64,000 bases of DNA from Glaciimonas sp. PAMC28666 (GCF_016917355.1 NZ_CP070304.1:3100001-3164000); one strand, 5' to 3'; counted from the first letter of the stretch, positions 17,851 to 28,031 are shown. Notes: generated by a model from the letters alone, not told the origin. Translations and numbers: made by a program.

Positions 17851-19003
17851 TGCGGCTGCGGGCACGTTTGGTGATACCCGTTTCAATAGGTTTAGGAAGT
17901 TTGATTGGCTTCACCACAGGGGTGACAGGATCAATGATGCCATGGGTCGAGGCAACCGGGGTTGCCAACGACGCAGCTTCATACGCATCCACAATCCGTG
18001 CCACCAGAGGATGGCGTACCACATCGGTACTGTTAAAGCGGGTGAACGCTATTCCGCGCACGTCTTTCATGATATTCATGGCATCGATCAAGCCGCTCTT
18101 CTGGCCGCGCTGCAAATCGATTTGTGTGACATCGCCGGTAACAACGGCTTTGCTGCCAAAACCGATCCGGGTCAAAAACATCTTCATTTGTTCCGGCGTC
18201 GTGTTTTGCGCCTCGTCCAGAATAATGAAAGCATGATTTAACGTACGGCCGCGCATATAAGCGAGCGGGGCGATTTCAATGGCCTGCTTTTCAAACATCT
18301 TCTGGGTACGATCAAAACCGAGCAAATCATACAATGCGTCGTACAACGGGCGCAGATAAGGGTCGACTTTTTGTGCGAGATCGCCGGGCAGAAATCCCAG
18401 CCGTTCGCCAGCCTCGACCGCAGGGCGCGTCAGGACGATGCGTTTTACTGCATCGCGCTCCAGCGCATCGACCGCACATGCCACCGCCAGGTAGGTTTTG
18501 CCAGTCCCGGCAGGGCCTATGCCCAACGTCACATCGTGTTCCAGAATCGCGCGAATGTAGGCCATTTGATGCGGCGTACGACCGCGTAAATCAGCCCGCC
18601 GGGTCTTCAAGACCGGGCTTTCTATCTGCGACGGGGTGATGGGGGTAGTAATGTAAGGGTCACTGGCATCGCTGATGACGTCGTCGTCGGCGTCGACAGC
18701 TTCGCCATTCTTTTTATGCGCCTGATTGGCGCGTTGTTCGACCAGCGCCAACTGGATTTCGTCCACCGAAATAACTCTATGCGCTAACGCATAAAACTGT
18801 TCCAGCATGGAAACCGCGCGTTCTGCGTTCGTACCGGAGGCAATAAATTTCTCGCCACGACGAAAAAGCGTGACGTCAAGAGCGGCCGAAATTTGACGTA
18901 AGTTCTCGTCCAGCGGTCCGCATAGGTGCGCTAGCCGCGTGTTATCCAGCGGTTCAGGGATAAAGTAATACGGCTGGGTGGGCGTTTTAGTTTTGGTTTT
19001 CAA
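17834..19003 (-). CDS. ybeZ: PhoH-family ATPase (YbeZ)
   Basis: This cytosolic ATPase of the PhoH/YbeZ family has a helicase-like nucleotide fold and is linked to RNA metabolism together with YbeY. The 389-residue protein has a KH-like N-terminal part and then the ATPase domain: Walker [20 protein letters not shown] and Walker [20 protein letters not shown]. Other family motifs are [19 protein letters not shown] and [19 protein letters not shown]. The last 60 residues are Pro/Lys/Arg-rich and may bind RNA. It follows miaB after 234 bp and overlaps ybeY, the conserved order. The miaB-ybeZ gap contains an 8-bp perfect inverted repeat (GGGGCAGA/TCTGCCCC, about 19095-19142) with no T-run. Confidence 0.94.
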   Translation of the reverse strand: MKTKTKTPTQPYYFIPEPLDNTRLAHLCGPLDENLRQISAALDVTLFRRGEKFIASGTNAERAVSMLEQFYALAHRVISVDEIQLALVEQRANQAHKKNGEAVDADDDVISDASDPYITTPITPSQIESPVLKTRRADLRGRTPHQMAYIRAILEHDVTLGIGPAGTGKTYLAVACAVDALERDAVKRIVLTRPAVEAGERLGFLPGDLAQKVDPYLRPLYDALYDLLGFDRTQKMFEKQAIEIAPLAYMRGRTLNHAFIILDEAQNTTPEQMKMFLTRIGFGSKAVVTGDVTQIDLQRGQKSGLIDAMNIMKDVRGIAFTRFNSTDVVRHPLVARIVDAYEAASLATPVASTHGIIDPVTPVVKPIKLPKPIETGITKRARSRNVAKK

Positions 19004-19237
19004 GCGAATGTCTGCTCGTAAGTGATTGCATCAAGATGAGAGAAAAAAGCGTAATACTTTTTGCCGAGGCTGCCTTAAATAGCGCAGATGCAAAGGGGCA
19101 GAGTACACGATCCCGGCGATCTACACCACGTCAGTCTGCCCCACAGCCATCGCTCAATGCTACCGGCCTGGCATGATTACCCAGCTAAGGTGAGCGGCGA
19201 CAGCGATTATCAAACCTTTTAGACCGGCAACAATGAT

Positions 19238-20605
19238 CTAAGCAGCAACATCCACTGAGGTGGCAATCAGCTCGCCACGCAAAGTATATTTATAACTTTC
19301 GGTGATGGTGACATCGATCAGTTGCCCGATCAGTCGCGCGCTGTCGGTGCCTCCGTCAAAGTTCACCACGCGATTGTTTTCAGAGCGACCTTGCAACTCA
19401 TTGGCATCTTTTTTGGATGGGCCTTCCACCAGAATCCGTTGCACGGTTCCGATCATTTCTTCGCTGATGCGAATCGTATTCGCCTGAATCACCGCCTGTA
19501 ATTGTTGCAGACGCCGTAGTTTTACTTCGTGTGGCGTGTCGTCTTCCAGATTGGCGGCGGGCGTACCCGGACGCGGACTAAAAATAAAGCTGAAACTGTT
19601 GTCATAACCGATTTCGTGGATCAGCTTCATCACGGCTTCAAAGTCTTCATCCGTTTCGCCCGGAAACCCGACAATAAAGTCACTCGAAATGCAAATGTTC
19701 GGGCGCACCTTACGCAAGCGTCGAACCACTGATTTGTATTCGAGTACGGTATAACCGCGCTTCATCGCCGCTAAAATACGGTCCGAACCATGTTGCGCCG
19801 GAAGATATAAATGGTCGACCAGCTTCGGCACTTTGGCGTACGTATCGATCAGCCGTTGCGTAAATTCTTTTGGGTGACTGGTCACAAAGCGAATGCGTTC
19901 GATACCCGGTATTTCGGCAATGAACTCGATCAGCAGCGCAAAGTCGGCGATTTCCCCATCCGCCATTTCGCCGCGGAACGCATTCACGTTCTGACCCAGA
20001 AGCGTAATTTCTTTCACGCCTTGCTCGGCCAGACCGGCAACTTCCGTGAGGACGTCTTCAAACCGGCGTGATACTTCTTCACCGCGAGTGTAAGGCACCA
20101 CGCAATAACTGCAATATTTGCTGCAACCTTCCATGATGGACACGAATGCGGTCGCGCCGTCCACCTTGGCCGCCGGCATGTGATCAAACTTTTCAATTTC
20201 AGGAAAACTGATGTCGACCTGCGAGTTGCCCGTCATGCGACGTTGCTTGATCATCTCTGGCAAGCGATGCAGGGTTTGCGGGCCAAATACAATATCCACA
20301 TAAGGCGCGCGTTTAACAATCGCCGCACCTTCCTGGGAGGCCACGCAGCCGCCCACGCCAATCAGCAGATCAGGGTTCTTGAATTTCAGCTCGCGCAGGC
20401 GGCCCAGATCAGAAAACACTTTTTCCTGTGCTTTTTCGCGCACCGAACACGTGTTCAGCAAAATTACGTCGGCATCCTCCGGCCGATCAGTTTTAATCAG
20501 GCCGTGGGAGGCGTTAAGAACATCCGCCATTTTGTCTGAATCATATTCGTTCATCTGACAACCGAACGTTTTTATGTAGACTTTCTTTTGTATCGTTTTA
20601 TCCAT
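19238..20605 (-). CDS. miaB: tRNA-2-methylthio-N6-isopentenyladenosine synthase MiaB
   Basis: MiaB is a radical-SAM methylthiotransferase that converts i6A37 to ms2i6A37 in tRNAs; its substrate is made by MiaA, encoded near 40 kb in this window. The protein is 455 residues from the ATG at 20605. The N-terminal domain has the three cluster cysteines ([23 protein letters not shown] and GGCVASQEG). The radical SAM cluster is [17 protein letters not shown]-terminal TRAM domain ends the protein ([17 protein letters not shown]). An ATG at 20614 in the same frame would overlap the preceding small gene, and neither start has a strong ribosome site. Confidence 0.96.
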   Translation of the reverse strand: MDKTIQKKVYIKTFGCQMNEYDSDKMADVLNASHGLIKTDRPEDADVILLNTCSVREKAQEKVFSDLGRLRELKFKNPDLLIGVGGCVASQEGAAIVKRAPYVDIVFGPQTLHRLPEMIKQRRMTGNSQVDISFPEIEKFDHMPAAKVDGATAFVSIMEGCSKYCSYCVVPYTRGEEVSRRFEDVLTEVAGLAEQGVKEITLLGQNVNAFRGEMADGEIADFALLIEFIAEIPGIERIRFVTSHPKEFTQRLIDTYAKVPKLVDHLYLPAQHGSDRILAAMKRGYTVLEYKSVVRRLRKVRPNICISSDFIVGFPGETDEDFEAVMKLIHEIGYDNSFSFIFSPRPGTPAANLEDDTPHEVKLRRLQQLQAVIQANTIRISEEMIGTVQRILVEGPSKKDANELQGRSENNRVVNFDGGTDSARLIGQLIDVTITESYKYTLRGELIATSVDVAA

Positions 20606-20607
20606 CA

Positions 20608-20967
20608 CTACCATTTCAAATTGCTACGTTGACTCTCTACTGACTGACTCGCTTCATCGGTGGTCAGTATCCAGACGCGATCGACGTCGCCGTCGCTATT
20701 TTGGGTGTAATTGACTAAATAAATGCTATCACCCAGCGACACCGGAATCTGCGTCAAATTATTTTGCCCCCAGATCCGCGAACCTGGCGAAAGCCGCAAA
20801 TTTGCTTTGCCGATCACAATCGCAGGGTAGGCGGTAATGGCCATATTGCCACGCAACGTAGTCTGTGGAAACGTGCGATCAAACGCCGCTGCCGGATGTG
20901 CGAGGGTGAGTGCGAACATCGCCATTGGTATCGCCAATAAGCGTCTTAACCACATTATTGCTTGCAT
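20608..20967 (-). CDS. Small exported protein of unknown function
   Basis: The ATG at 20967 follows GGAG, and the product is 119 residues. It begins with a signal peptide ([20 protein letters not shown], cleaved probably after PAAAF or AAA). The mature part is about 95 residues, beta-rich, with [18 protein letters not shown] and [19 protein letters not shown]; the first of these looks like a surface or capping motif but I do not recognise a family. It ends two bases before the miaB start, so it is likely the first gene of the miaB operon. A periplasmic location is inferred from the signal peptide. Confidence 0.75.
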   Translation of the reverse strand: MQAIMWLRRLLAIPMAMFALTLAHPAAAFDRTFPQTTLRGNMAITAYPAIVIGKANLRLSPGSRIWGQNNLTQIPVSLGDSIYLVNYTQNSDGDVDRVWILTTDEASQSVESQRSNLKW

Positions 20968-21242
20968 GGAACTCCAATCATCGGCAGGGGTGGGCAGACC
21001 CGTTGCTGGTGGACTGACCCCAGATCATTCCCAGCACTGAATTACCGCCAGAATTATAACATTCCGAAATGGATGGTTTTCGGCCAAACGCCGTATTGAA
21101 TCCGGTTTTCATGTCTATTTAGATCAACGTTGCGTACCGTTACACCGAAAAATCCAGTCAATTCGCTTCATCAGCCTCCGCCTTTCAATGCCGCAAACCC
21201 AAGCTACGAATTTAACTATGCAGATCAAAAAACAGTGTGATA

Positions 21243-21257
21243 TGCTAATCGTAAGCA
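21243..21257. promoter_or_regulatory. Possible MarR operator
   Basis: The imperfect palindrome TGCTAATCGTAAGCA lies 25 bp before the marR start codon, in an AT-rich segment. MarR proteins commonly bind such 15-20 bp palindromes over their own promoter. A role in autoregulation of the efflux operon is inferred. Confidence 0.45.
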
Positions 21258-21282
21258 CTCTAATCATTATATAACTAACAAT

Positions 21283-21819
21283 ATGCCCTCTATCGAAGAA
21301 CGTTTTTCCATGGCACTGCACAGTACCGCGCGTGCCTGGCGCCAGGCACTGGACCGTCGCCTCAAGGACCTGGGCGTCGGGCAGGCGGGCTGGATGGCAA
21401 TCGCCACGATTGCCAAAGCGGACAAGCCGATGTCCCAGACCGAACTGGCGCAGAGCCTTAACGTTGAAGACCCGACGATGGTGTCGATGATTGATCGTTT
21501 GGCCAAAGCCGGATTTATCGTACGCGTCCCCTCAGAAACTGATCGGCGCGTCAAACTGATCGAATTGACCGAGACCGGTATGCAGCTTTACGGCAAGGTT
21601 AAAACTGAGGCGGATGCCTTTCGTGCAGAGTTTCTCGCACAAATTGACCCGCAAAAACTGCTGGCAGCGACCGAAGTGCTGGAAACGCTACAAGCCTCCG
21701 CGGATTCGTTGGCCGCTGGTTCGCCCGCCGCTGTTTCGCCAGCCGCTGTTTCGTCAGCCGCTGTTTCGTCAGCCGCTGTTTCGTCAGCCGCTGTTTCGTC
21801 AGGCGATCCGTCATCATGA
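21283..21819 (+). CDS. MarR-family transcriptional regulator of an efflux operon
   Basis: The 178-residue protein has a winged helix typical of MarR: MSQTELAQSLNVEDPTMVSM is the helix-turn-helix, IDRLAKAGFIVRV continues the recognition helix, and the wing is SETDRRVKLIELTE. It is the first gene of a plus-strand operon and overlaps emrB by four bases, so it almost certainly represses the operon, as EmrR does. Its C-terminal 30 residues are an unusual low-complexity tail of repeated AAVSS units produced by a 15-bp tandem repeat in the DNA. The ligand that lifts repression cannot be deduced. Confidence 0.92.
   Translation: MPSIEERFSMALHSTARAWRQALDRRLKDLGVGQAGWMAIATIAKADKPMSQTELAQSLNVEDPTMVSMIDRLAKAGFIVRVPSETDRRVKLIELTETGMQLYGKVKTEADAFRAEFLAQIDPQKLLAATEVLETLQASADSLAAGSPAAVSPAAVSSAAVSSAAVSSAAVSSGDPSS
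21712..21800. repeat. 15-bp tandem repeat encoding the MarR tail
   Basis: About six units of a 15-bp motif (GCCGCTGTTTCGTCA and close variants) sit at the 3' end of marR. The last four are identical. Each adds five residues (AAVSS), so copy number change would keep the frame. Confidence 0.9.
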
Positions 21820-23381
21820 GTAGTACGGCGACAATTGGTGGAGCAGATACCGACGAACCTGTCATTAATCGAGGGATGATCACGGTTTCAATCATGCTGG
21901 CCACGATTATTCAGGCGCTGGATGGCACTATCGCCAACGTCGCGTTGCCGCATATGCAAGGCAGCTTGTCTGCGACGCAAAATCAGGTCACCTGGGTGCT
22001 GACATCCTTCATTGTTGCAGTGGCTATCGCCACGCCACTGACCGGTTGGTTGTGCGACCGTTTTGGTCAGAAAAATATATTTTTAGTCTCCATTGCCGGA
22101 TTCACCATTGCCTCCGTCCTCTGCGGTTTATCGGGTTCATTGACCGAGATCGTCACGGCCCGTTTGTTACAAGGGGCATTCGGCGCCGCGCTGGTACCGC
22201 TTTCACAAGCTGTTTTGCTGGAAATCAACCCGCGCGAAAAACATGGTTCAGCGATGGCAGTCTGGGGCATGGGCGTGATGATCGGTCCTATCCTCGGACC
22301 AACATTGGGGGGATGGCTAACTGACAGTTACAGCTGGCGTTGGGTGTTCTTCATCAACGTTCCGGTGGGGGCGCTGGCGTTTTATGGTATCTGGAAATAC
22401 ATCCGCAAGTTGCCCGCGGCGCGCTCAATGAAGTTCGACATGTTCGGGTTTGCCACGCTCAGCATCGCCATCGGAGCGATGCAATTGCTATTGGATCGGG
22501 GCGAACAAAACGACTGGTTCTCCTCGTTTGAGACCTGGGCTGAGGCGATTGTCATGGCGCTTAGTTTCTCGTATTTCCTCGCCCACACGATATTACGGCC
22601 CGCTGGAAAGTCCTTTTTTGATTACCGCTTATTGAAGAACGCAAATTACGTCACGGGTTTGTTATTCATCTTCATTGTCGGCCTGGTGCTGTTCGCGACC
22701 CGCGCGCTCACCCCCTCCATGTTGCAAGGTTTAATGGATTATCCGGCCAAGTTTGCCGGTCTGGTCACCGCGCCAAGCGGCTTAGGCACCCTGGTTGCGA
22801 TGCTGCTGGTTGGCCGATTGGTTGGCCGGGTCGATTTGCGCATTTTGTTAGGGCTGGGATTTTCCATCACCGCCTACTCGTTATGGCAGATGTCGCATTA
22901 CACACTCGTGCTTTCAGAGAAAGACATTATCTGGCCGGGTTTTGTTCAGGGAATTGGATTAGGCCTGGTGTTCGTGCCGTTGAGCGCGGCAACTTTTGCC
23001 ACGTTGTCACCCACCATGCTAGCGCAAGGCACCGCCATTTATAGTCTGGCGCGCAATATCGGCAGCAGTATCGGTATCGCTTTAGTGCAAGCGCTGTTGG
23101 TGCGGAATACCCAAATCGCGCATGCATCGCTGGTCCAGCATGTCACTTATGCCAATCCTGCGCTGCAAGACCCTGGCATTGCATCGGTCTACAACCTGGC
23201 AACCTCTGGCGGCGCTGCGGCATTAAACGTTGAGATCACACGGCAAGCCAGCATGATGGCCTATGTTGACGATTTTTGGCTGATGTTGATTCTGACCTTG
23301 TTGGTGCTTCCGCTTCTATTGTTAATTCGGGCACCCAAAAATAAATCACAGCCCAATATGGATCACGCTGCGTTCGATTAG
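21816..23381 (+). CDS. emrB: DHA2-family multidrug MFS transporter (EmrB-like)
   Basis: The 521-residue inner-membrane protein has 14 predicted membrane segments, the DHA2 topology. It begins with a short cytosolic segment and the motif LATIIQALDGTIANVALPHMQ, in which the Asp in the first helix is conserved in the family. The next motifs are WLCDRFGQKNIFL (MFS motif A) and MAVWGMGVMIGPILGPTLGG (antiporter motif C). It should be a proton-driven drug exporter that works with the adaptor EmrA and an outer membrane channel encoded just downstream. Its start overlaps marR (ATGA), so the genes are coupled. Confidence 0.94.
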   Translation: MSSTATIGGADTDEPVINRGMITVSIMLATIIQALDGTIANVALPHMQGSLSATQNQVTWVLTSFIVAVAIATPLTGWLCDRFGQKNIFLVSIAGFTIASVLCGLSGSLTEIVTARLLQGAFGAALVPLSQAVLLEINPREKHGSAMAVWGMGVMIGPILGPTLGGWLTDSYSWRWVFFINVPVGALAFYGIWKYIRKLPAARSMKFDMFGFATLSIAIGAMQLLLDRGEQNDWFSSFETWAEAIVMALSFSYFLAHTILRPAGKSFFDYRLLKNANYVTGLLFIFIVGLVLFATRALTPSMLQGLMDYPAKFAGLVTAPSGLGTLVAMLLVGRLVGRVDLRILLGLGFSITAYSLWQMSHYTLVLSEKDIIWPGFVQGIGLGLVFVPLSAATFATLSPTMLAQGTAIYSLARNIGSSIGIALVQALLVRNTQIAHASLVQHVTYANPALQDPGIASVYNLATSGGAAALNVEITRQASMMAYVDDFWLMLILTLLVLPLLLLIRAPKNKSQPNMDHAAFD

Positions 23382-23455
23382 TACGCGGAATACCGTTTCA
23401 AGATCAATGAAGGTTCATGAAGGTTCACGAAATTTTAATGGCATCACTCTTTTAA

Positions 23456-24922
23456 ATGTTAATCGTGCGTAAATCAAATGTTCGTATTACCGCGGCGCTG
23501 CTAGCGCTCACCCTCGGAATGGCTGGCTGTGCCAGCATTCCGCCCGATCAGCATAGTTTGCCGCAGCAAAATATCGCCAGCGCCGCGCTGGCTGCCGATA
23601 TCAAGCTTGCGCGTGACGGATGGCCGGAAGCGCAGTGGTGGACCCAATACGGCGACGCCCAGCTCAACGCACTGATGTCACAAGCATTGGCGAATGGTCC
23701 GACGCTGGCCGTCGCTGCAGCACGCATCGGGACCGCCAGCGCAACGTTGGCTTACAACGGCGCTGACCGTAAAGCGAACGTCGTGTTTAACGCCGACCAG
23801 ACACGCCAACGTTACTCAAGCAACGGTCTGTTCCCGGCGCCGATTGGCGGCAGTTTTTATAACGAGACGACGCTACAGGTGCAAGGTCAGTATGACTTCG
23901 ACTGGTGGGGAAAACATCGCGCACAGATCGCTGCGGCGCTCGGCGAAGTCAATGCCCGTAAGGCCGATTATGCCCAAGCCGAACAGGTGTTGGCGGCGGT
24001 GATCACGCAGCATTACTTTAATCTGCAAAGCGACTGGGCTCGCAGCACCAATCTGCAGGCGAGTGTCTATGCACAGACGGCTATTTTGGCCGATATCAAA
24101 AAACGCATTGCGCACGGTCTCGCTGCAATCGACACCCAACGCACGGTGGAGTCAGACTTGAGTTATCTGAATCAACGTATCGCGCAACTGGATGCCAATA
24201 TGATCGGAGAACGCGAAGCGCTGCGCGCATTGGTCGGTGCCGATGCCAAGGCGTTGACCGACCTGATGCCGCAGAAAATGGTTGATGTAGCCCACGCCTT
24301 GCCCTCCACGCTGGGACTGAATTTGTTGGCACGACGTCCCGATCTGCAAGCCGCCCGCTTTCGGGTGGAGGCTTCCCTCAGTCGTATCGAGGTGGTGCAG
24401 GCAGCATTTTATCCAGACATTAACCTCACGGCGTCGTTTGGTCTGGACAGCATTGGGCTAGGCAACTTGCTGAATGCGGCGAGTCGCACGCTGTTTGTCG
24501 GCCCCACATTATCTTTACCATTATTCGATAGCAAGCGCCTTGACGCCCGACTTGATTCGGCGCGCTCCGAGCGCAACGAGATGATCGCTGATTACAATCA
24601 AAGCGTGTTTAACGCAGTGCGCGACGTGGCGCAAAGCGGCGCGGCAATGCAAGGCATTCAAAACCAGATCAGGCTGCAACAAGCCGCCATGCAAGCCAGT
24701 GACGACCTGCTGCACACGGCACAGGAAAAATTCCAGCATGGACTCGCCAATAATGGCACCGTTCTTTCCGCCAAATTAAACCAGTTGGCACAGCAGGACA
24801 CCAGCCTTCAATTACAAAACCAACAGCTGCAAGCGGAAGTCTCGCTGGTCAGTGCGTTAGGTGGCGGATATCAGGCTGACCCGATCAGCCAGCCTGCCTC
24901 GCCTTCTCAGTCATCAAAATAA
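23456..24922 (+). CDS. Outer membrane efflux lipoprotein, NodT family
   Basis: This 488-residue protein is the outer membrane factor of the tripartite pump. The N terminus has a lipoprotein signal (LLALTLGMAGCAS, with Cys as the acylation site). The duplicated outer-membrane-efflux fold is visible, with WWTQYGDAQLNALMSQAL opening the first half and LLARRPDLQAARFRVEASL the second; both are typical of NodT/OprM proteins. The trimer should form a channel through the outer membrane and periplasm. It lies 74 bp after emrB and just before emrA. It is the only TolC-like gene in the window, but gene context ties it to EmrAB and not to the type I secretion locus. Confidence 0.94.
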   Translation: MLIVRKSNVRITAALLALTLGMAGCASIPPDQHSLPQQNIASAALAADIKLARDGWPEAQWWTQYGDAQLNALMSQALANGPTLAVAAARIGTASATLAYNGADRKANVVFNADQTRQRYSSNGLFPAPIGGSFYNETTLQVQGQYDFDWWGKHRAQIAAALGEVNARKADYAQAEQVLAAVITQHYFNLQSDWARSTNLQASVYAQTAILADIKKRIAHGLAAIDTQRTVESDLSYLNQRIAQLDANMIGEREALRALVGADAKALTDLMPQKMVDVAHALPSTLGLNLLARRPDLQAARFRVEASLSRIEVVQAAFYPDINLTASFGLDSIGLGNLLNAASRTLFVGPTLSLPLFDSKRLDARLDSARSERNEMIADYNQSVFNAVRDVAQSGAAMQGIQNQIRLQQAAMQASDDLLHTAQEKFQHGLANNGTVLSAKLNQLAQQDTSLQLQNQQLQAEVSLVSALGGGYQADPISQPASPSQSSK

Positions 24923-24935
24923 ACCGGACATTTCC

Positions 24936-26102
24936 ATGGCTATCGACAATCAAAGCACTCCCAATTCGCCTAAAAACACTCAGCGAAAATTGGTTTTAAT
25001 CGGCATTACGTTGTTATTCATACTCGCTGGTGTCGCCTACGCAATTTATTACGCACTGGTTTTATCCAAGCAGGAGGAAACCGATAACGCCTACGTTGGC
25101 GGCAATCTGGTGACCCTGTCGTCGCAAGTGTCGGGCAACGTGCAGCAGATACGCGCGGACGAAACGCAACAGGTAAAAGCGGGTGACGAAGTTGTCAAGC
25201 TCGACCCTATTGACGCCGCTGTCGGGCTGACTCAGGCGCGGGCGCATTTAGGCACGACGGTGCGTCAATTGCGTGAGCGCTATTCGAGCGTGTCCCAATA
25301 CGACGCAACGATTGCTTTGAAAAAACTTGAATTAAAAAATGCTGCCGACGATCTGGCGCGCCGCGCGCCGCTAGAGGCGCTTCACACCCTGTCCGGTGAA
25401 GAGGTGGCCCACGCCCGCCAGGCGGTGGACGATGCAAAAGCCTCGCTGGAAGTCGCTCTGAAGCAGGCCGATGCCGCCCGTGCAGCCACCGCCGGTGTCA
25501 GTTTGTCCGACAATCCTGGTGTGTTATCAGCGAAAGCCGATTTCATCCAAGCGTGGCTGACTGTGCGCCGCAACGCGATTCTGGCACCGGTTTCGGGTTA
25601 CATCGCCAAGCGCAGCGTCCAGGTCGGTGCGCATGTCACACCGGGCACGCCGTTAATGTCCATCGTACCGCTCGATCAACTTTGGATTGATGCCAACTTC
25701 AAAGAATCGGAGCTACGCAACATCCGTATCGGACAACCGGCAGACATCGAAGCCGACTTATATGGCGGCAAGGTAACCTTCCACGGTAAAGTCGTCGGCT
25801 TATCGGCGGGAACCGGCAGTGCATTCTCCTTGTTGCCAGCGCAAAACGCCTCTGGCAACTGGATTAAAGTTGTCCAGCGCGTCCCGGTGCGTATTTCGCT
25901 GGATCCTAAAGAACTGGCGCAACATCCGTTGCGGATAGGATTATCCACGACCGTCACTGTCGATACGCACCGCACCGATGGCGTCATGCTTGGTGCTCCG
26001 ATGCCAGCTGCAATCCTTTACTCCACGCAAGCGCTGAACCAGCCGGTGCAACAAGCCGAAGCAGCGGCCGATGCGATCATTGCCGGCAATCTGGTCAAGT
26101 AG
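24936..26102 (+). CDS. emrA: Membrane-fusion adaptor of the Emr efflux pump
   Basis: From the ATG at 24936 the protein is 388 residues. It has one N-terminal membrane segment (VLIGITLLFILAGVAYAIYY), then the biotinyl-lipoyl-like half VTLSSQVSGNVQQIRADETQ, an alpha-helical hairpin, the second half ILAPVSGYIAKRSVQVGAHV and a beta-barrel (WIDANFKESELRNIRIGQP is an EmrA signature). It links EmrB to the outer membrane channel. The frame is open upstream into the 3' end of the preceding gene, but the ATG given fits the usual EmrA N terminus. The operon ends at a clear terminator 60-90 bp later. Confidence 0.94.
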   Translation: MAIDNQSTPNSPKNTQRKLVLIGITLLFILAGVAYAIYYALVLSKQEETDNAYVGGNLVTLSSQVSGNVQQIRADETQQVKAGDEVVKLDPIDAAVGLTQARAHLGTTVRQLRERYSSVSQYDATIALKKLELKNAADDLARRAPLEALHTLSGEEVAHARQAVDDAKASLEVALKQADAARAATAGVSLSDNPGVLSAKADFIQAWLTVRRNAILAPVSGYIAKRSVQVGAHVTPGTPLMSIVPLDQLWIDANFKESELRNIRIGQPADIEADLYGGKVTFHGKVVGLSAGTGSAFSLLPAQNASGNWIKVVQRVPVRISLDPKELAQHPLRIGLSTTVTVDTHRTDGVMLGAPMPAAILYSTQALNQPVQQAEAAADAIIAGNLVK

Positions 26103-26160
26103 TCTTTTTTGAATGGCGTGCCGGAACGACCGCCAACGCCACAAAGCTAAACCTCAAAAA

Positions 26161-26192
26161 AAACTCTCAATATCATGATTGAGAGTTTTTTT
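26161..26192. terminator. Bidirectional terminator between emrA and the SHOCT gene
   Basis: Perfect arms ACTCTCAAT and ATTGAGAGT enclose the loop ATCATG. A-tract on the left and T-tract on the right allow termination of both the plus-strand emr operon and the convergent minus-strand gene. Confidence 0.92.
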
Positions 26193-26239
26193 ATGCCGAA
26201 TTAAACGTGGGACGTCACCACCGCCATTCCTCGCTGAAG

Positions 26240-27205
26240 TTACAACCGTGCCAGCAATTCCGTCTTTTTAGCGACAAATTCTTCTTCGCTGAGCAAATCG
26301 CGTTTGCGCAGATCAGCCAGTTTTTCGATCTTGACGAAGATATCCGCATCCGCCGCATTCGAGGCCGCTCCCGTGCCCGGGTTCACGGCTTGCTGTTGCG
26401 GTGCTGCGGGCTGCTGGTGCTGCTCGACTGGTTGGCTAACGACGGGTGCTTGCGGCTGACTGTAGGCAAACTGGTCCGCGTTGATATTGTTGTTGATGTT
26501 GTTATGGTTGTTTTGACTCACCGGTGCTACGCCATCGACAGAAATAACCGGCAAGCTGGCCACATCAATCAAGCCGTACTGACTGTTAAAGGAGATCGAT
26601 CCGCCGTAAGATTGCTGTTGTGAAAAGCCGCCAATCTGATGGTCCAGCGTGTCATACACGGTGACCTTGCCGTGCACTTCAATCGCCAGACGCCGCGCCT
26701 GCGCAAAATAGGCATAGCGCACATCATTCTGCGCGCCGGTGCTGTTCGGCCAACGCAGATCGGCAGGCCACCAATCAGCAGATTTGCCCGGAGCAGGGGA
26801 GACAAACAGGCTCGCTGAATGATCTATCGGAAGAGAATTTGCGTCTTGATATTGGTTATTCGCATAGTTGTTTTGCTGCTGACCATAACGCGACCCACCC
26901 TGGCTTTGCGATTGGAAACTTCCACTACGCAGCAAGTCCGGTTGATTCGCGATCAGACGCGCCAGTTCGGAACACAGGCTGTCAACTCGATTTTTCAGAT
27001 AGCCGTTAAACATGTCCGACACCATTGTCATTCCGCCCTGCATCCACTGACCGGAGCCGCTGAATTCAGGGTGATTAAACTGCGCCATTCCGCCGTTTCC
27101 ATTAATGACCGACTCAAGCATGCTTAGCACTGCATCGACACTGAATCCATGACGTCTTGCGATCTCTTCGATCACCTGGCGTCCGCTTGGAGAAAGTTGT
27201 TGCAT
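26240..27205 (-). CDS. SHOCT-domain protein
   Basis: The 321-residue protein has three parts. The N-terminal 100 residues are helical (LSPSGRQVIEEIARRHGFSV, VLSMLESVINGNG). The centre is Gln/Asn/Gly-rich with the segment WWPADLRWPNSTGAQ and probable beta strands (RRLAIEVHGKVTVYDTLDHQ). After a Pro/Gln linker the C terminus is a SHOCT domain (IEKLADLRKRDLLSEEEFVA, KKTELLARL), a short helical oligomerisation module. There is no signal peptide and no membrane segment. Proteins of this layout are common in Burkholderiales and their function is unknown. It is convergent with the efflux operon and looks monocistronic. Confidence 0.85.
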   Translation of the reverse strand: MQQLSPSGRQVIEEIARRHGFSVDAVLSMLESVINGNGGMAQFNHPEFSGSGQWMQGGMTMVSDMFNGYLKNRVDSLCSELARLIANQPDLLRSGSFQSQSQGGSRYGQQQNNYANNQYQDANSLPIDHSASLFVSPAPGKSADWWPADLRWPNSTGAQNDVRYAYFAQARRLAIEVHGKVTVYDTLDHQIGGFSQQQSYGGSISFNSQYGLIDVASLPVISVDGVAPVSQNNHNNINNNINADQFAYSQPQAPVVSQPVEQHQQPAAPQQQAVNPGTGAASNAADADIFVKIEKLADLRKRDLLSEEEFVAKKTELLARL

Positions 27206-27729
27206 GGTAGTTTTCCTATTCGTGGAATGACAAAGGCTGGGATTGCGAGGAATGCCAGCACAAACTGAAGGGGCAAATCGCGGAGGGAACGATCAACTTA
27301 TTTTGCGACAGTTTAAACGTTATCAACCCTGCACGCCGGGATTCTCCGTAATACAACGGGTTACTTCATGGCAATAGAGAATGTGTGCGGCGAGCAGTTT
27401 TTATTGCACCAGAATAGGAAGAAAAGTGACAGAAAGATGCCACATTGGTGCATTTTTGGACTGGGAGTCGAACTTGTTGCGCTGCTGGCCTTCCGATTAA
27501 TGGGCACCATGCGCCAGGCTTGTAGCTTGCCAGAAATGTACCGGAGAAGACCTAGGCGCAAATATGCTGAGAAGTGACCTTTTGGCGTGCTCGTGCAATG
27601 CAAGAGACACCAGCGCTTAATACGAAGACTCGTCAGATATTGCTCGAAAAAACGTCGAAGGTGATAGGCAATGAAGTGTCACCTAATAATGCAACTAGTA
27701 AACGAACCAATAAAGCGGCTTAGTTTGCT
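27206..27729. other. Intergenic region with no supported gene
   Basis: Two overlapping open frames of 70-80 codons exist on opposite strands near 27361-27603, but neither has a ribosome site or recognisable sequence. I see no repeat or RNA signature. The first 100 bp are presumably the promoter of the SHOCT gene. Confidence 0.4.
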
Positions 27730-27828
27730 CTATTTACTTTGTGAAAATCCTGCTTTTGAGGCCACATAAAAACGCAGGACAAAGGCGGCTAATACTAAAG
27801 CGACAGGGATATATTGAAATAATTGCAT
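27730..27828 (-). CDS. Possible 32-residue single-pass membrane peptide
   Basis: An ATG at 27828 is preceded by GGAG with seven bases between, and a TAG closes the frame at 27730. The peptide is MQLFQYIPVALVLAAFVLRF followed by YVASKAGFSQSK: a short N terminus, one hydrophobic helix of about 17 residues and a small polar, positively charged tail. That is the usual shape of bacterial small membrane proteins. It is too short for similarity reasoning, and the evidence is only the ribosome site and composition. Confidence 0.4.
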   Translation of the reverse strand: MQLFQYIPVALVLAAFVLRFYVASKAGFSQSK

Positions 27829-28031
27829 GGTAGGGCTCCAGAAAAATGTCGGTGTTTAATGCCCGCAAGTATAAAAAAATAGCAGATTGAAAGCCAATTT
27901 CAATTTGCCATTTCCTTTATATCTTTTCTGAATAACACTCCAGTACAGAGATAGTGCACGGGAATGAGACATGCATTCTCCTGCGCGCCCGTATCGAGTT
28001 GCCCCGTGTTCAGTCGCCCCTATTCAGTCAA

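Noticed and set aside
23456-24922. NodT-type outer membrane factor considered as the channel of the type I secretion locus
   Set aside because: It is part of the emr efflux operon 24 kb away; TolC-type partners of type I systems are usually encoded elsewhere.
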